A stretch of DNA of 64,000 nucleotides from positions 620,001 to 684,000 of the forward strand of contig CP091241.1 in assembly GCA_027627685.1 (NCBI GenBank), read 5' to 3'. This document shows, piece after piece, positions 49,208-59,825 of this stretch. How positions within the stretch are numbered: the first letter of the stretch is position 1; each line of letters opens with the position of its first letter. The notes below the pieces were generated by a model, which was not told where the DNA came from, made no database searches, and saw only the letters and a program-made list of their open reading frames with translations. Position numbers and translations under genes: made by a program. The stretch is from Hyphomonadaceae bacterium ML37 (GTDB taxonomy: Bacteria; Pseudomonadota; Alphaproteobacteria; Caulobacterales; Maricaulaceae).

Positions 49208-49942
49208 TCAGGCCTCGTCCCAACCGCCGGACTGACGCGCCCGGCTGTTGAGCCATATGATACCTAGCATATCGCTTAAAGAGGCGAAAAGGCGGCCAAG
49301 ATTGGTGTACTTCGATTTTCCCGCGAGGCGTGGCCTGTGGCCCACGTCTATGAATTCCATGGCGAAGCCCTCTCGCTTCATCAGCGCGGGAATGAAGCGG
49401 TGCTGATGGTCGAAGTAGGGCAGAAGAAGATAGGCGTCGCGCCGGAACGCCTTGAGCCCGCACCCGGTATCGTCCGCCTCGTCCTTCAGCAGCCGTTTGC
49501 GCACGCCATTGCCGACCCGCGAGGCGAGTTTTTTCCAGCCGCTGTCCTGGCGCTTGGTGCGCCGCCCGCCCACCAGTCCCAGCGCCGCCGGCGCATTCCG
49601 CCGGGTCAAGGCGTCGACCAGCGCCGGGATGTCGGCCGGCGGGTTCTGACCGTCCCCATCGAGGGTGCAGATGACCGGCGCGCGGGCTGCCAGCACGCCG
49701 GTGCGCAGGGCGCGTGACTGGCCGGCATTGCGCCGGTGGGACAGGATGCGCAGCTGGGCGATGTCAGCCTTCAGCGCTGTCAGCTCCTCCAGCGTCGTAT
49801 CGGTGCTGGCGTCATTCACGCAGATGATCTCGAACCGGCGCCCGTCCAGCGCTGCGTGAATCTCGCGCACCAGGTCGGCGGCGTTGCCCGCCTCATTGTG
49901 CATCGGGGTGATTATGGACAGGTCAGGCGGCGTGGCGGTCAT
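49208..49942 (-). CDS. Family 2 glycosyltransferase (DPM-like)
   Basis: This 244-residue GT2 enzyme has the N-terminal fold DLSIITPMHNEAGNAADLVR, a nucleotide region with CVNDASTD and the DxD-like CTLDGDGQNPP metal motif (about residue 100), as in dolichol/polyprenyl-phosphate sugar transferases. No C-terminal membrane helices are seen. It is divergent from a GT39-type membrane glycosyltransferase, and together they suggest lipid A or polyprenyl-sugar modification. The start at 49942 is chosen; ATG 49948 is equal. Confidence 0.9.
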   Translation of the reverse strand: MTATPPDLSIITPMHNEAGNAADLVREIHAALDGRRFEIICVNDASTDTTLEELTALKADIAQLRILSHRRNAGQSRALRTGVLAARAPVICTLDGDGQNPPADIPALVDALTRRNAPAALGLVGGRRTKRQDSGWKKLASRVGNGVRKRLLKDEADDTGCGLKAFRRDAYLLLPYFDHQHRFIPALMKREGFAMEFIDVGHRPRLAGKSKYTNLGRLFASLSDMLGIIWLNSRARQSGGWDEA

Positions 49943-50056
49943 GAACATCCCCCGGGGCGAGAGCCCGGCTTGCGGTTTGCGGCGGGCCGTTACATACCGG
50001 GTTCCGTACGCTGGCGCCCGTGGAAATTTCCGCCGTCCGTTCGGATCAGGCAGACG

Positions 50057-51826
50057 ATGCAGATTCTGGAAAAACTTTCAGGGGGTTGGCGCACAGCGCT
50101 CATCGCTGCAGCTGTAGCGGCTGTCGCCGGATTGCTGGGCGTCTTCACCCTGCCGGTGCTGGACCGGGATGAAGCGCGCTACGCCCAGGCCACCGCGCAG
50201 ATGCTCCAGACCGGCGACTTCGTGCGCATCACTTTCCTCGACGAAGACCGCAACAAGAAGCCGGTGGGCATACACTGGCTGCAAAGCGCCGCCGTGGCGG
50301 CGACAACGGGCGAGGCGGCGCGCGCCATCTGGGCCTACCGCTTGCCGTCCGTCCTCGGGGCGATGCTGGCGGCCCTCGCCGCAGCGCTGATCGCCGGCCG
50401 CCTGCTGGGCGGGCGCGCAGGCCTTTATGCAGGCGCGCTTCTGGGCGCCAGTGTGTTGATGGGGGCCGAGGCCGGGATCGCCAAGACCGACGCCATGCTG
50501 GCCGGCGCGACGGGGCTGGCGCTGTATGGCCTGCTGCGTCTGTGCCTCGCCAGCCCGGATGACCGGCGGACGCGCCGGACCTGGGCGTTGGCGGTCTGGG
50601 CGCTTCTGGGGTTGGGCGTGTTGATCAAGGGACCGGTTGCGCCATTTGTGCTGGGCGTCAGCGCCGGGGCCCTGGTGATGCTGGACGCGTGGTCTTCGCG
50701 CACCGAGGGCGGCGCCGCCGCCGCGCTCATGCGGTCCATGGCCTGGCTCAAACCCCTCGCCTTCTGGCCGGGACCGGTGCTGGCGGCCCTGATCGTTGTG
50801 CCCTGGCTGATCTCGGTGCAGATCGCCACGGATGGGGCCTTTCTGCGCGAGGCGCTGGGCGATGACCTGGGACCCAAGCTGGTCAGCGGCGATGAGGGCC
50901 ATGGCGGACTGCCCGGATATCACATCCTCCTGCTGCCGCTGACCCTGTTTCCCGCCGCGCTCTTCCTGCCGGCCGGTCTCGCGGCGGCGCGCCGGGCGCT
51001 GCGAACAGGCGGTGATGCGGCGCTGGCCGCACGGGTGTTGATCGCCTTCTCCCTGCCCGTCTGGCTCATGTTCGAGCTTCTGCCCACCAAACTGCCCCAC
51101 TATGTGCTGCCCGCCTTCCCCGCCATCATGGCGCTGTGCGCCTGGGGCGCGATGGAGTGGGACCGCACCCGCGTGGTCTGGAAGGGCGTGGGCCTGGCGT
51201 TGAGCCTTATGGGCCTGGCGGTCTGGAGCGCAGCCTTCGCCTGGCTCACCTTTGTCCATCACAGCCCCGTCGTGATCCTGGCGCTGGTCCTCGCAGTGAT
51301 CGCGGTGCTGGCGGCGGTTCAGAGCCTGGCCGCGTTCCGGCGCCGGGCGGCGGGCGCGGTCCTTGCGGCGGTGGCGCTGGGGCTGGTCTGGCATGGCGCG
51401 GGCAGGGGGCTGATCGCCCCGGGGACGGATCTCTCGCCGTCGCAGTCTGCGGCCCGGATCACAGCCGAACTGGACTTGCGCCCGGCAAACGCGCCTCTCA
51501 TCTCCACCTATACCGAACCGTCGCTGGTATTCAGTCTCGGGGGCGCGGTCCAGCTTGCCGATATCGATGATCTGGCGGAGGCCTGGCTGGCGCCGTCGGG
51601 CGATGCCGACTTCGCGCTGTCGCCGCAATTCCAGACCCAGGGCCCGGCGCTGGTCATCATCGATCACAGCCGTGCGCCGCAAGAGGGCGAGGGGGCGGCG
51701 CGGGCGCAGGCGCTGATTGCCTTGCTGCAGACCGAGGCCTGCCGCTCTGGCGAGGTGCAGGGCTATAACTATTCACGCGGGCGCCAAGTGCGCCTGACCC
51801 TGCACCGCACTGGCCCTTGCGGCTGA
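50057..51826 (+). CDS. GT39/ArnT-like membrane glycosyltransferase
   Basis: This 589-residue multi-pass protein has the ArnT/PMT opening: LPVLDRDEARYAQATAQMLQ, DFVRITFLDEDRNKKPVGIH-W (acidic pair and DEDR-like motif), then about twelve helices and a C-terminal soluble part. ArnT enzymes move aminoarabinose or mannose from polyprenyl phosphate to lipid A or proteins. The divergent GT2 gene would make its polyprenyl-linked donor. The exact sugar is unknown. A weak GGCAG ribosome site precedes the ATG. Confidence 0.88.
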   Translation: MQILEKLSGGWRTALIAAAVAAVAGLLGVFTLPVLDRDEARYAQATAQMLQTGDFVRITFLDEDRNKKPVGIHWLQSAAVAATTGEAARAIWAYRLPSVLGAMLAALAAALIAGRLLGGRAGLYAGALLGASVLMGAEAGIAKTDAMLAGATGLALYGLLRLCLASPDDRRTRRTWALAVWALLGLGVLIKGPVAPFVLGVSAGALVMLDAWSSRTEGGAAAALMRSMAWLKPLAFWPGPVLAALIVVPWLISVQIATDGAFLREALGDDLGPKLVSGDEGHGGLPGYHILLLPLTLFPAALFLPAGLAAARRALRTGGDAALAARVLIAFSLPVWLMFELLPTKLPHYVLPAFPAIMALCAWGAMEWDRTRVVWKGVGLALSLMGLAVWSAAFAWLTFVHHSPVVILALVLAVIAVLAAVQSLAAFRRRAAGAVLAAVALGLVWHGAGRGLIAPGTDLSPSQSAARITAELDLRPANAPLISTYTEPSLVFSLGGAVQLADIDDLAEAWLAPSGDADFALSPQFQTQGPALVIIDHSRAPQEGEGAARAQALIALLQTEACRSGEVQGYNYSRGRQVRLTLHRTGPCG

Positions 51827-51836
51827 GGAGAGCGAC

Positions 51837-52796
51837 ATGACTGCGACATCAGAACGCCCTGACCGTACAATCAGGCCGGACCCCGCCGCTCGGCAGGCCG
51901 TGGAGATTGTCGAGGTCGGGCCGCGCGACGGGCTGCAGAATGATCCGACTCTCATCGATACCGGTGTGAAGCTGGAATTCATCAACCGTCTGATCGAGGC
52001 GGGCGTGCGCCGTCTGGAGGCGGCGAGCTTCGTCAACCCGAAGCTTGTGCCGGCCATGGCCGATGGCGATGCGGTCATGGCCGGGGTGCCGCGCGGACAG
52101 GGCGTCACCTATATCGGTCTGGCGCTCAACGAGCGGGGCCTGCGCCGCGCCATTGATGCGGGATGTGACGAGATCAATTTCGTGATGGTGGCCTCTGAAG
52201 GGTTCGGCAAGGCCAATCAGAACGCCACGCCGGAGGAGACCGCCGATCTGCTCGAACGCATCGCGGTGCTGGCCCATGACGCCAGAATCCAGCTGGCGGC
52301 GACCATTTCGGTGGCGTTCGGCGACCCGTTCGACGGCGAGGTAGACGTGGCGCGCGTCGCCGCCCTGGCGCGCCGGGCGGCGGCGGCTGGCGTGATGGAA
52401 ATTGCGCTGGGCGACACGATTGGCGTCGCCAGTCCCTGGGACGTGCGCGCCATGGTGGCGGCGGTGCGCGAGGCCGCGCCCGGCCCGCGGCTGCGTCTGC
52501 ATTTTCACAACACCCGCAACACCGCTCTGGCCAATGTCTATGCGGCGGTGGAGGCGGGCGTGGGCGTCATCGACGCGTCGGCAGGCGGCATTGGCGGGTG
52601 CCCGTTCGCGCCGCGCGCCACGGGCAATGTGGCGACCGAAGACGTGGTCTACATGCTCCAGCGCGGCGGCATCGAGACCGGGATCGACCTTGAAAAGATG
52701 ATTGAGACGGCGCGCTGGCTGGAGATGGTGGCGCTGCGCCACCCCATCGCGTCCATGGTGGCCAGGGCCGGCGGATTTCCCGGCCCGCGCGGCTGA
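51837..52796 (+). CDS. mvaB: Hydroxymethylglutaryl-CoA lyase
   Basis: This 319-residue HMGL-like TIM-barrel enzyme has EVGPRDGLQND (catalytic Arg-Asp), ASFVNPKLVPAMAD, LHFHNTRNTALANV (His metal ligands) and the Cys-loop GGCPFAPRATGN. It splits HMG-CoA to acetyl-CoA and acetoacetate in leucine breakdown. It follows the GT39 gene by 10 bases and has GAGGAGAG upstream. The biochemical step is unrelated to the glycosyltransferase, so the pairing may be fortuitous. Confidence 0.94.
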   Translation: MTATSERPDRTIRPDPAARQAVEIVEVGPRDGLQNDPTLIDTGVKLEFINRLIEAGVRRLEAASFVNPKLVPAMADGDAVMAGVPRGQGVTYIGLALNERGLRRAIDAGCDEINFVMVASEGFGKANQNATPEETADLLERIAVLAHDARIQLAATISVAFGDPFDGEVDVARVAALARRAAAAGVMEIALGDTIGVASPWDVRAMVAAVREAAPGPRLRLHFHNTRNTALANVYAAVEAGVGVIDASAGGIGGCPFAPRATGNVATEDVVYMLQRGGIETGIDLEKMIETARWLEMVALRHPIASMVARAGGFPGPRG

Positions 52797-52800
52797 GCGC

Positions 52801-53826
52801 TCAGTTTTTGCGGCGGATGCGCAAGAGCCGGCGCCAGGCGGCCAGACGGCGCAGCTTGCCGCCCACCTGCTGACGGGTCCGCACCATGCCGGCGCGCGCC
52901 ATCAGCGCCAGCCAAAGCACGGGGCCAAGAATCGGGCCGATTACGCGTCCATGCAGCCCGCAATGGGTGCGGAAATAGCGCGTCAGCCCTTGCGCCTTCC
53001 AGGTTTCCACCATGAACAGGCTGGCCTTGCTGGTGGAGCCGTAATGCAGGATCACCGCGCGTGGTTCGAACATCACCGCGCCGCCCGCATCGCGGGCCCG
53101 CCGGCAGATATCGATATCCTCCACATGAAGGAAGTAGCCCTCGTCAAACCCGCCCAGCGTCTCAAACCCGGCGCGGGTCATCATCATGGCGGCGCCGGAC
53201 ACCACGGGCGACGGGTCGGCGTCGCCCGGAAGCGGCTCGTTCTCGCGGTGAACATCGCGCATGAAGGGCAGAAGGCGCGGCAAGCCCAGGAAGCCGGACA
53301 GGGCCGAGCCAATGGTCAGCTCCCCGCGCCGCGCGCCGCGCTGCTCGCGTCCGGTGGTGTCCATCAGACGCGCGCCGACAATCCCCGGTTCGGGCAAATC
53401 GCCGAGCGTCGCCATCATCTGCGCCGCAGCGCCCGGCGACAGAACCGCGTCCGGATTGAGGAACAGGAACACATCGCCGCGCGCCTGCGCCGCCCCCATG
53501 TTGCAGCCGCGCGCGAAGCCCAGATTTCCGCCTGAATGAATCAGCCGCAGCTTGGGCCGGGTGCGCGCAAGCGCGTCGAGCCGCAGAACGGTTTCGCGCG
53601 GGTTGTCGTGATTGACCAGCACCAGCTCGGCCACCTCATGGGCGGTCATCACTGCGTCGATCGCCAGAAACAGAGATGGCCCGGTGCGGTAACTGACCAT
53701 GATCACCGACAGCGGCCGGGTCAGGGCCCGCATTTCAGCCGGGCTCTTCGCGGTGGTCTCAGCCGGAGCGGCCGCATCAACAGCGGCGCCGGGCGTCACC
53801 GCAAGCGGTTGGTTTGGGGCCGTCAC
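52801..53826 (-). CDS. Family 2 glycosyltransferase (rhamnosyltransferase-like)
   Basis: This 341-residue GT2 protein has a 45-residue Ala/Pro-rich N-terminal leader, then SVIMVSYRTGPSLFLAIDA, a NLGFARGCNMGA motif, FLFLNPDAVLSPG (the DxD-type site) and a GGFDEGYFLHVEDIDICRRA motif. These match the WbbL/rhamnosyltransferase branch. Its start overlaps the yidD stop by 4 bases. Acceptor unknown. Confidence 0.9.
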   Translation of the reverse strand: MTAPNQPLAVTPGAAVDAAAPAETTAKSPAEMRALTRPLSVIMVSYRTGPSLFLAIDAVMTAHEVAELVLVNHDNPRETVLRLDALARTRPKLRLIHSGGNLGFARGCNMGAAQARGDVFLFLNPDAVLSPGAAAQMMATLGDLPEPGIVGARLMDTTGREQRGARRGELTIGSALSGFLGLPRLLPFMRDVHRENEPLPGDADPSPVVSGAAMMMTRAGFETLGGFDEGYFLHVEDIDICRRARDAGGAVMFEPRAVILHYGSTSKASLFMVETWKAQGLTRYFRTHCGLHGRVIGPILGPVLWLALMARAGMVRTRQQVGGKLRRLAAWRRLLRIRRKN

Positions 53827-54095
53827 GTTTTCCCCTCATTCCCCTCATGCGGCGGTCTGAATGACCAGACCCGCCACCACGGTGCGCCATTATGCTCCTG
53901 CGGCGCCGGATCCACACCCCAGCTGCCGCCCGGCCGGCATCGCAAAATCCGGCCCAAGGTCAGCCAGCCCCCTCGCCAAAGACCCTGCGCCCGGATCGCG
54001 TCAGCTGCGTAGGACGAGCATGTCGGCTCGTGCCGGCACCGGACACCCAGAGCATAGAACACCGGCGATACTATCACCTTATACGCGCCGATCAT
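53823..54095 (-). CDS. yidD: Membrane protein insertion efficiency factor YidD
   Basis: This short protein (90 aa from the ATG at 54095) has the YidD core: AYKVIVSPVFYALGVRCRHE, PTCSSYAADAIRAQG then GGWLTLGRILRCRPGGSWGV, with the paired Cys of the family. YidD assists YidC in membrane insertion. The start is uncertain: TTG codons at 54098, 54101 and about 54119 would add a fuller amphipathic head. A longer ORF reaches 54482 but overlaps the SufU-like gene in another frame and is not real there. Confidence 0.88.
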   Translation of the reverse strand: MIGAYKVIVSPVFYALGVRCRHEPTCSSYAADAIRAQGLWRGGWLTLGRILRCRPGGSWGVDPAPQEHNGAPWWRVWSFRPPHEGNEGKT

Positions 54096-54216
54096 CAACA
54101 ATCCGGCGCGCGCCGGCAAGGACAGAATGAACGAGCCATGTCCTTCAGATCGCGCCCTTATCGCCCCGTGCGAGAAGGGCTGTCCACCCTCCCGGTGCAG
54201 TTCGCAGCGCGAATTT

Positions 54217-54647
54217 TCACGCGGCGCGCACACGGGCCGCCTCCATGGCCTCGGCGGCGGCGTCAAACACCAGCAGGATGGACCCGTGGCGCTGGCGGTA
54301 GGCGCGCGCGCCTTCCAGCACCGCCAGTGCGGCGAATCGGCCTTCAGGCGGGGCGGCGCCGTCCTGGAGCATGGCCCTGAGGCCGTCACGCGCCGCGAGG
54401 ACCTCTTCCAGCGTGGCGCCCAGAGCCGCCCGTGCGAACACCGAGGCGCTCGCCTGTCCCAGCGCGCAGGCGCGCACTTCAAGGCCGAGCGCGCTTATCC
54501 GGTCCTCTTCAACGCACAGATCCAGATCCAGCTCAGACCCGCAAATGCGCGACACCTTGCGCGCACGCCCGTGGGGCGCAGCTAGGCGCCCGATATGGGG
54601 AATGTCCGCTGCGAGGGCGATCAGGTCAGGTGAGTACGGATCAGTCG

Positions 54648-54651
<4 letters not shown>
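54217..54651 (-). CDS. SufU/NifU-like Fe-S cluster scaffold-type protein
   Basis: This 144-residue IscU-fold protein keeps Cys-containing motifs (SRICGSELDLDL and VRACALGQASASVFA) typical of the SufU/NifU-N family. The third ligand is less clear, so the scaffold role is not certain. It overlaps cysS by 4 bases at one end. In many alphaproteobacteria a short protein of this kind sits between cysS and yidD. Unlike housekeeping IscU, the C-terminal Cys is not obvious. Confidence 0.85.
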
Positions 54652-56036
<1,385 letters not shown>

Positions 56037-56326
56037 GACGTCACTGTGATGTGGCCGGAGGGAACGGGGCGCAGCCCCGCTGGCGCAGCGCTCTCAAGGG
56101 GTCTACACTGTGCCTTGTGCACAAAAAAGGGGGAAGGCCGCATTGGATTCTCCAATCGGGCGCCTACTTTACCGCCGGGCGCAATGGGGATAGCCACGCG
56201 CTCCGGATATACGCCACTGACCCGGCGCAAGCCCAGCGGACCTGTTCGCTGCCTTCGCTGGATCCGGAAACCGGTACTTCGGGCAGGCCCGTCCTGTCCG
56301 CCCGTCAACGAAAGGATCCGCGTTCC

Positions 56327-56953
56327 ATGGACGCCATGACTGACAAGACGAACCTGGACGCTGCGCCAGCCGATCTCGCCCGCCCGACCCGTGCCGAGGC
56401 TGAAGAAGCCGTGCGCACGCTCATTCGCTGGGCCGGCGATGATCCGCGCCGCGAAGGCCTGATCGAAACGCCCAAGCGCGTGGCCAAGGCCTATGAGGAA
56501 TGGTTCCGCGGCTATGGCGAGAACCCGGTGGAGATTCTCGGCAAGCGCTTCGAGGACGTGCAGGGCTATGACGACATGGTCATGCTCACTCATATCGACG
56601 TGGAATCGCACTGCGAGCACCACATCGCGCCGATCATCGGCACGGCGTGCGTGGCCTATTTGCCGGACCGCGCCGTGGTGGGGATCTCCAAGATAGCCAA
56701 GGTGGTCGAGGCGTTCTCAAAGCGCCTGCAGACCCAGGAGACCATGACCGCCCAGATCGCCGACGCGATCACCGAGGCCATGAACCCGCGCGGCGTGGCG
56801 ATCTTCGTCGACGCCAAGCACCAGTGCATGACCACGCGCGGCGTGCATCATCCGAACGTGTCCACGATCACCACGAGCTTCACTGGCGAGTTCAAGGCGA
56901 ACCCGGAACTGCGCGAGCGCTTCATGCGCCTGTGCGAGCGCTCCACGCGTTAA
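56327..56953 (+). CDS. folE: GTP cyclohydrolase I
   Basis: This 208-residue enzyme has the FolE core VESHCEHHIAPIIGTACVAY (zinc Cys and His), VGISKIAKVVEAFSKRLQTQ (catalytic stretch) and KHQCMTTRGVHHPN (third ligand Cys). It makes dihydroneopterin triphosphate from GTP for folate. The ATG at 56327 follows AAAGGA, while an ATG at 56336 is also possible. A leading extension (from 56051) is rich in Arg/Trp/Gly and is not used. Confidence 0.95.
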   Translation: MDAMTDKTNLDAAPADLARPTRAEAEEAVRTLIRWAGDDPRREGLIETPKRVAKAYEEWFRGYGENPVEILGKRFEDVQGYDDMVMLTHIDVESHCEHHIAPIIGTACVAYLPDRAVVGISKIAKVVEAFSKRLQTQETMTAQIADAITEAMNPRGVAIFVDAKHQCMTTRGVHHPNVSTITTSFTGEFKANPELRERFMRLCERSTR

Positions 56954-56973
56954 GCGCTGGTCGAGTCAGAACA

Positions 56974-57006
56974 AAAAAGCCCCGGCGCGCTGCGCCGGGG
57001 CTTTTT
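56974..57006. terminator. Bidirectional terminator after folE
   Basis: AAAAAGCCCCGGCGC (56974-56988), GCT loop, GCGCCGGGGCTTTTT (56992-57006). This is a long perfect stem with A- and T-runs for convergent folE and pstS-like genes. Confidence 0.92.
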
Positions 57007-57026
57007 CATTGCCGGAGCAGCGCCGG

Positions 57027-58256
57027 CTATTCCGGCGAGCCCATCGGGGTCAGTGCGCGGGCGCGCTCGGCCTCGCTGGCGCGGCGCTCTTCGGGCAGGG
57101 CGATCAGGCCGCGATCTCCGAGATAGCCGAACGGCCCCCATGCCTCGTCATCGGTGAGCTCCTCGATGAACGCGCGCAGGCCCGGCACGATGCCGTCATG
57201 CTGGTTCTTCACATAGACATACATGGAGCGCGAGATCGGGTATTCGCCCGACGAGATCATGTCATAGGCCGGGGTCACGCCGTCGATTTCGGCGCCCTGC
57301 ACCCGGTCGGCATTCTGTTCGAGATAGGAGTATCCAAACACGCCGAACATGCCCGGCGTGTTGTTGACGGTGCGCAGGATGACATTGTCGTCCTCGCCGC
57401 CATCAATCCAGGCGCCGTCTTCACGCAGCCGGCTGGCCAGCGTGTTGAAGCGCACCCGGTCGCTGGCGCGCAGCTCGTCCATGCAGGCGATCTGGCGGGC
57501 GCCGGCATTGATGCCGAGCTCGATCCAGGCGTCGCGCGTGCCGGACGTGGGCGGCGGGCCGAACACCTCGATGCGTTCGGCCGGCAGGTTGGAATCGATT
57601 TCCGACCAGCGCCGGTAAGGGTTGGCGATGAAGGTCATGCAGTCATGGCCGGCCACATCGGCGTGGCTGACGCCGTCGCGCAGCAGGCCGTCTGCAGAGA
57701 ACATCGCTTCGCCATCGCCGGTCACCGGCATCGGGATTTCCGCAGCCAGGGCCAGGTAAATGTCTTCCAGATCGAAATTGACCGGGTCGGCATTGGTCGA
57801 GTTGGCCACAACAATGCCGTCAAACCCGATGCGGATTTCGGTGATCGCGGTCACGCCATTGTCACGGCACAGCTGGAACTCTGTGGCCAGCATGCGGCGC
57901 GAGGCGCCGGTCATGTCGGGATAGTCCAGCCCGACGCCGGCGCAGAACAGGCTCATGCCCCCGCCCGTGCCGACCGATTCCACAACCGGGGTCGGAAACT
58001 CGGTCTTGGCGCCGAAGTTTTCAGCCACGGCTGTGGTGAACGGGAACACGGTGGACGAGCCCACGATGCGCAGGCCCTGGCGGCCTCCGCCGCGCCGGGC
58101 GGCGCCGTCCGTACCCGGAGCGGCCTCGGCCTGATCCGTGGTTTCGGTGGTTTCGGTGGTCTCGTCGCCCAGCGTGATGGCTTCGCGCGGCTCGCCGCAG
58201 GCGGCCAGAAGCGCCAGCGCGGCGGCGCCGGCGGACAGGTGAAAAAGACGGGTCAT
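57027..58256 (-). CDS. pstS: PstS-like phosphate-binding lipoprotein
   Basis: This 409-residue protein has a lipoprotein signal (LALLAACGEP), a short Thr/Glu/Asp linker and the PstS core (GLRIVGSSTVFPFTTAVAEN, VGTGGGMSLFC, then PPTSGTRDAWIELGI), as in periplasmic phosphate-binding proteins. No pstC, pstA or pstB follows in the window, so it stands alone. The start at 58256 begins a proper lipobox signal; ATG 58268 is an alternative. No clear Pho box was found upstream. Confidence 0.88.
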   Translation of the reverse strand: MTRLFHLSAGAAALALLAACGEPREAITLGDETTETTETTDQAEAAPGTDGAARRGGGRQGLRIVGSSTVFPFTTAVAENFGAKTEFPTPVVESVGTGGGMSLFCAGVGLDYPDMTGASRRMLATEFQLCRDNGVTAITEIRIGFDGIVVANSTNADPVNFDLEDIYLALAAEIPMPVTGDGEAMFSADGLLRDGVSHADVAGHDCMTFIANPYRRWSEIDSNLPAERIEVFGPPPTSGTRDAWIELGINAGARQIACMDELRASDRVRFNTLASRLREDGAWIDGGEDDNVILRTVNNTPGMFGVFGYSYLEQNADRVQGAEIDGVTPAYDMISSGEYPISRSMYVYVKNQHDGIVPGLRAFIEELTDDEAWGPFGYLGDRGLIALPEERRASEAERARALTPMGSPE

Positions 58257-58553
58257 GATGTGTGTCATCCCTGCATTCGCATGGAGCGCGCGGCGCGCGC
58301 CCGGATGTCCCAAGGGTATGCCTGCGTGGCGCCCTTGCTGGCAAGGTGAACCGGGGCCCGCGCGCATGAAGTTTTTGCGACTGCATGGGCGCTGCGCGGC
58401 CCACCGCCTTTACGCGCAGGCTTTCATGTGAAAGATTTCACCGATGGCGCATGCAATTTTCCTTTACATGGCCAAGCAATGCGCATATCTCGCGCATCCC
58501 GGCGGAGGTGACGATGCCGGATTGGGTTAACTGCAATCAGGGGGTCACGTGCG
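58257..58553. other. Divergent intergenic region pstS / ornithine decarboxylase
   Basis: These 297 bases have no convincing gene. They include the inverted repeat CTTTCA-TG-TGAAAG (58421-58434) and a repeated GCGCAT motif (58446, 58480, 58492), which could be regulatory. Confidence 0.4.
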
Positions 58554-59825
58554 TTGGCACAATACCATACGCCCCTGGACCTGGTCCGCTCTCGGCCTGT
58601 TGAAGGCCCGGTCGCCTGCGCGCGTCCGGACCGGCTGACAGCCGCAGCTTCCTGGTTCCAGGACAATTTTCCCGGCGAGGTTCTCTACGCCGTCAAGGCC
58701 AACCCATCCGCGTGGGTGATCGACACCCTGTACGCGGCCGGCATCCGCTGGTTTGACGTCGCGTCCCTGCCGGAAGTCGAGCTGATCGCCGCCCGTTGCC
58801 CGGGCGCGACCATGGCGTTCATGCACCCGGTCAAAAGCCGCCATGCCATCCGCACGGCGTATTTCGATCATGGCGTGAAGATTTTCGTGCTCGACTGCGA
58901 AGCCGAGCTTGAGAAGATTCTCGCCGAGACCGGCAATGCGTCCGATCTCACACTGGTGGTGCGCCTGGCGGTCTCCAATGACGGGGCCACTCTGCCGCTG
59001 GCGGGCAAGTTCGGGGCAGGCGAGGCTGAAGCGCCCGACCTGATCAGGCGCGCCCGCGCCCATGCGGCCGAGCTGGGCGTCAGCTTCCATGTCGGCAGCC
59101 AGTGCATGGCGCCCAGCGCCTATCGCTCGGCGATGATGGAGGCGTCGCGCCTGATCGTGAAAGCGGGCGTGACGGTGGACATCGTGGATGTGGGCGGTGG
59201 CTTCCCGGCGATCTATCCGGGCATGACGCCGCCGCCGATGAGCGAGTTCATCGGCGCGATCCGCAGCGCGTTCGAGGACATGATGGTCCTGTCCAACGCC
59301 GATCTGTGGTGCGAGCCGGGCCGGGCGCTGATCGCCGAGGCCGTGTCAATCCTGACCCGCGTGGAGCTGGTCAAGGGCGACGCTGTGTACATGAATGACG
59401 GCTCCTATGGCTGTCTGTTCGACATCGTTCACGCCAAATGGCCCTTCCCGATCCGCGTGCACCGCCGTCACGGAACGCCGTCCGAAGAGGCCGGGCTGTT
59501 CAAGCTGTACGGGCCGACGTGTGATTCCATCGATTCCATGCCGGGGCCCTATGCACTGCCGGCGGATCTCATGGAAGGCGATGTCATCGAGTTCGGCATG
59601 CTGGGCGCCTATGGCACCGCCATGGCGACGCGGTTCAACGGCTTCGGGGATGTGGAGACTGTCGAGGTCGCCGACTTCCCCTGGCGGTCCATGTATGATG
59701 AAACCGAGACTTCCGAGGCTGCTCCGGCCGCGGGCGATGAAGGCGGGCGCGTCGTGCCGTTTGCACGCGGACTGCGCCGCAGACGCCATCGCCTGATGAA
59801 AAACCGAATGATGAAGAGGCGCTGA
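58554..59825 (+). CDS. Type III PLP ornithine/lysine-type decarboxylase
   Basis: This 423-residue alanine-racemase-fold decarboxylase has YAVKANP (Lys48 binds PLP), HVGSQC, VDVGGGFP (214-216), EPGR (254-257) and GPTCDSID (catalytic Cys323). This is the ornithine decarboxylase pattern, giving putrescine. It starts at TTG 58554, 9 bases after AGGGGG. A Lys/Arg-rich C-terminal tail (after residue 405) extends beyond the fold. It overlaps the next gene by 1 base (TGATG), forming a two-gene polyamine operon. Confidence 0.9.
   Translation: MAQYHTPLDLVRSRPVEGPVACARPDRLTAAASWFQDNFPGEVLYAVKANPSAWVIDTLYAAGIRWFDVASLPEVELIAARCPGATMAFMHPVKSRHAIRTAYFDHGVKIFVLDCEAELEKILAETGNASDLTLVVRLAVSNDGATLPLAGKFGAGEAEAPDLIRRARAHAAELGVSFHVGSQCMAPSAYRSAMMEASRLIVKAGVTVDIVDVGGGFPAIYPGMTPPPMSEFIGAIRSAFEDMMVLSNADLWCEPGRALIAEAVSILTRVELVKGDAVYMNDGSYGCLFDIVHAKWPFPIRVHRRHGTPSEEAGLFKLYGPTCDSIDSMPGPYALPADLMEGDVIEFGMLGAYGTAMATRFNGFGDVETVEVADFPWRSMYDETETSEAAPAAGDEGGRVVPFARGLRRRRHRLMKNRMMKRR

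Noticed and set aside
50078-51682. 534-codon minus-strand frame across the GT39 gene
   Set aside because: Antisense to a membrane enzyme with conserved motifs; the composition is that of a high-GC shadow.
54096-54482. Upstream half of the long yidD frame
   Set aside because: It overlaps the SufU-like gene in another frame and has Trp/Cys/Arg-rich shadow composition.
58366-58431. 21-codon ORF before the decarboxylase
   Set aside because: No ribosome-binding site, and its end falls within a palindrome; nothing supports coding.
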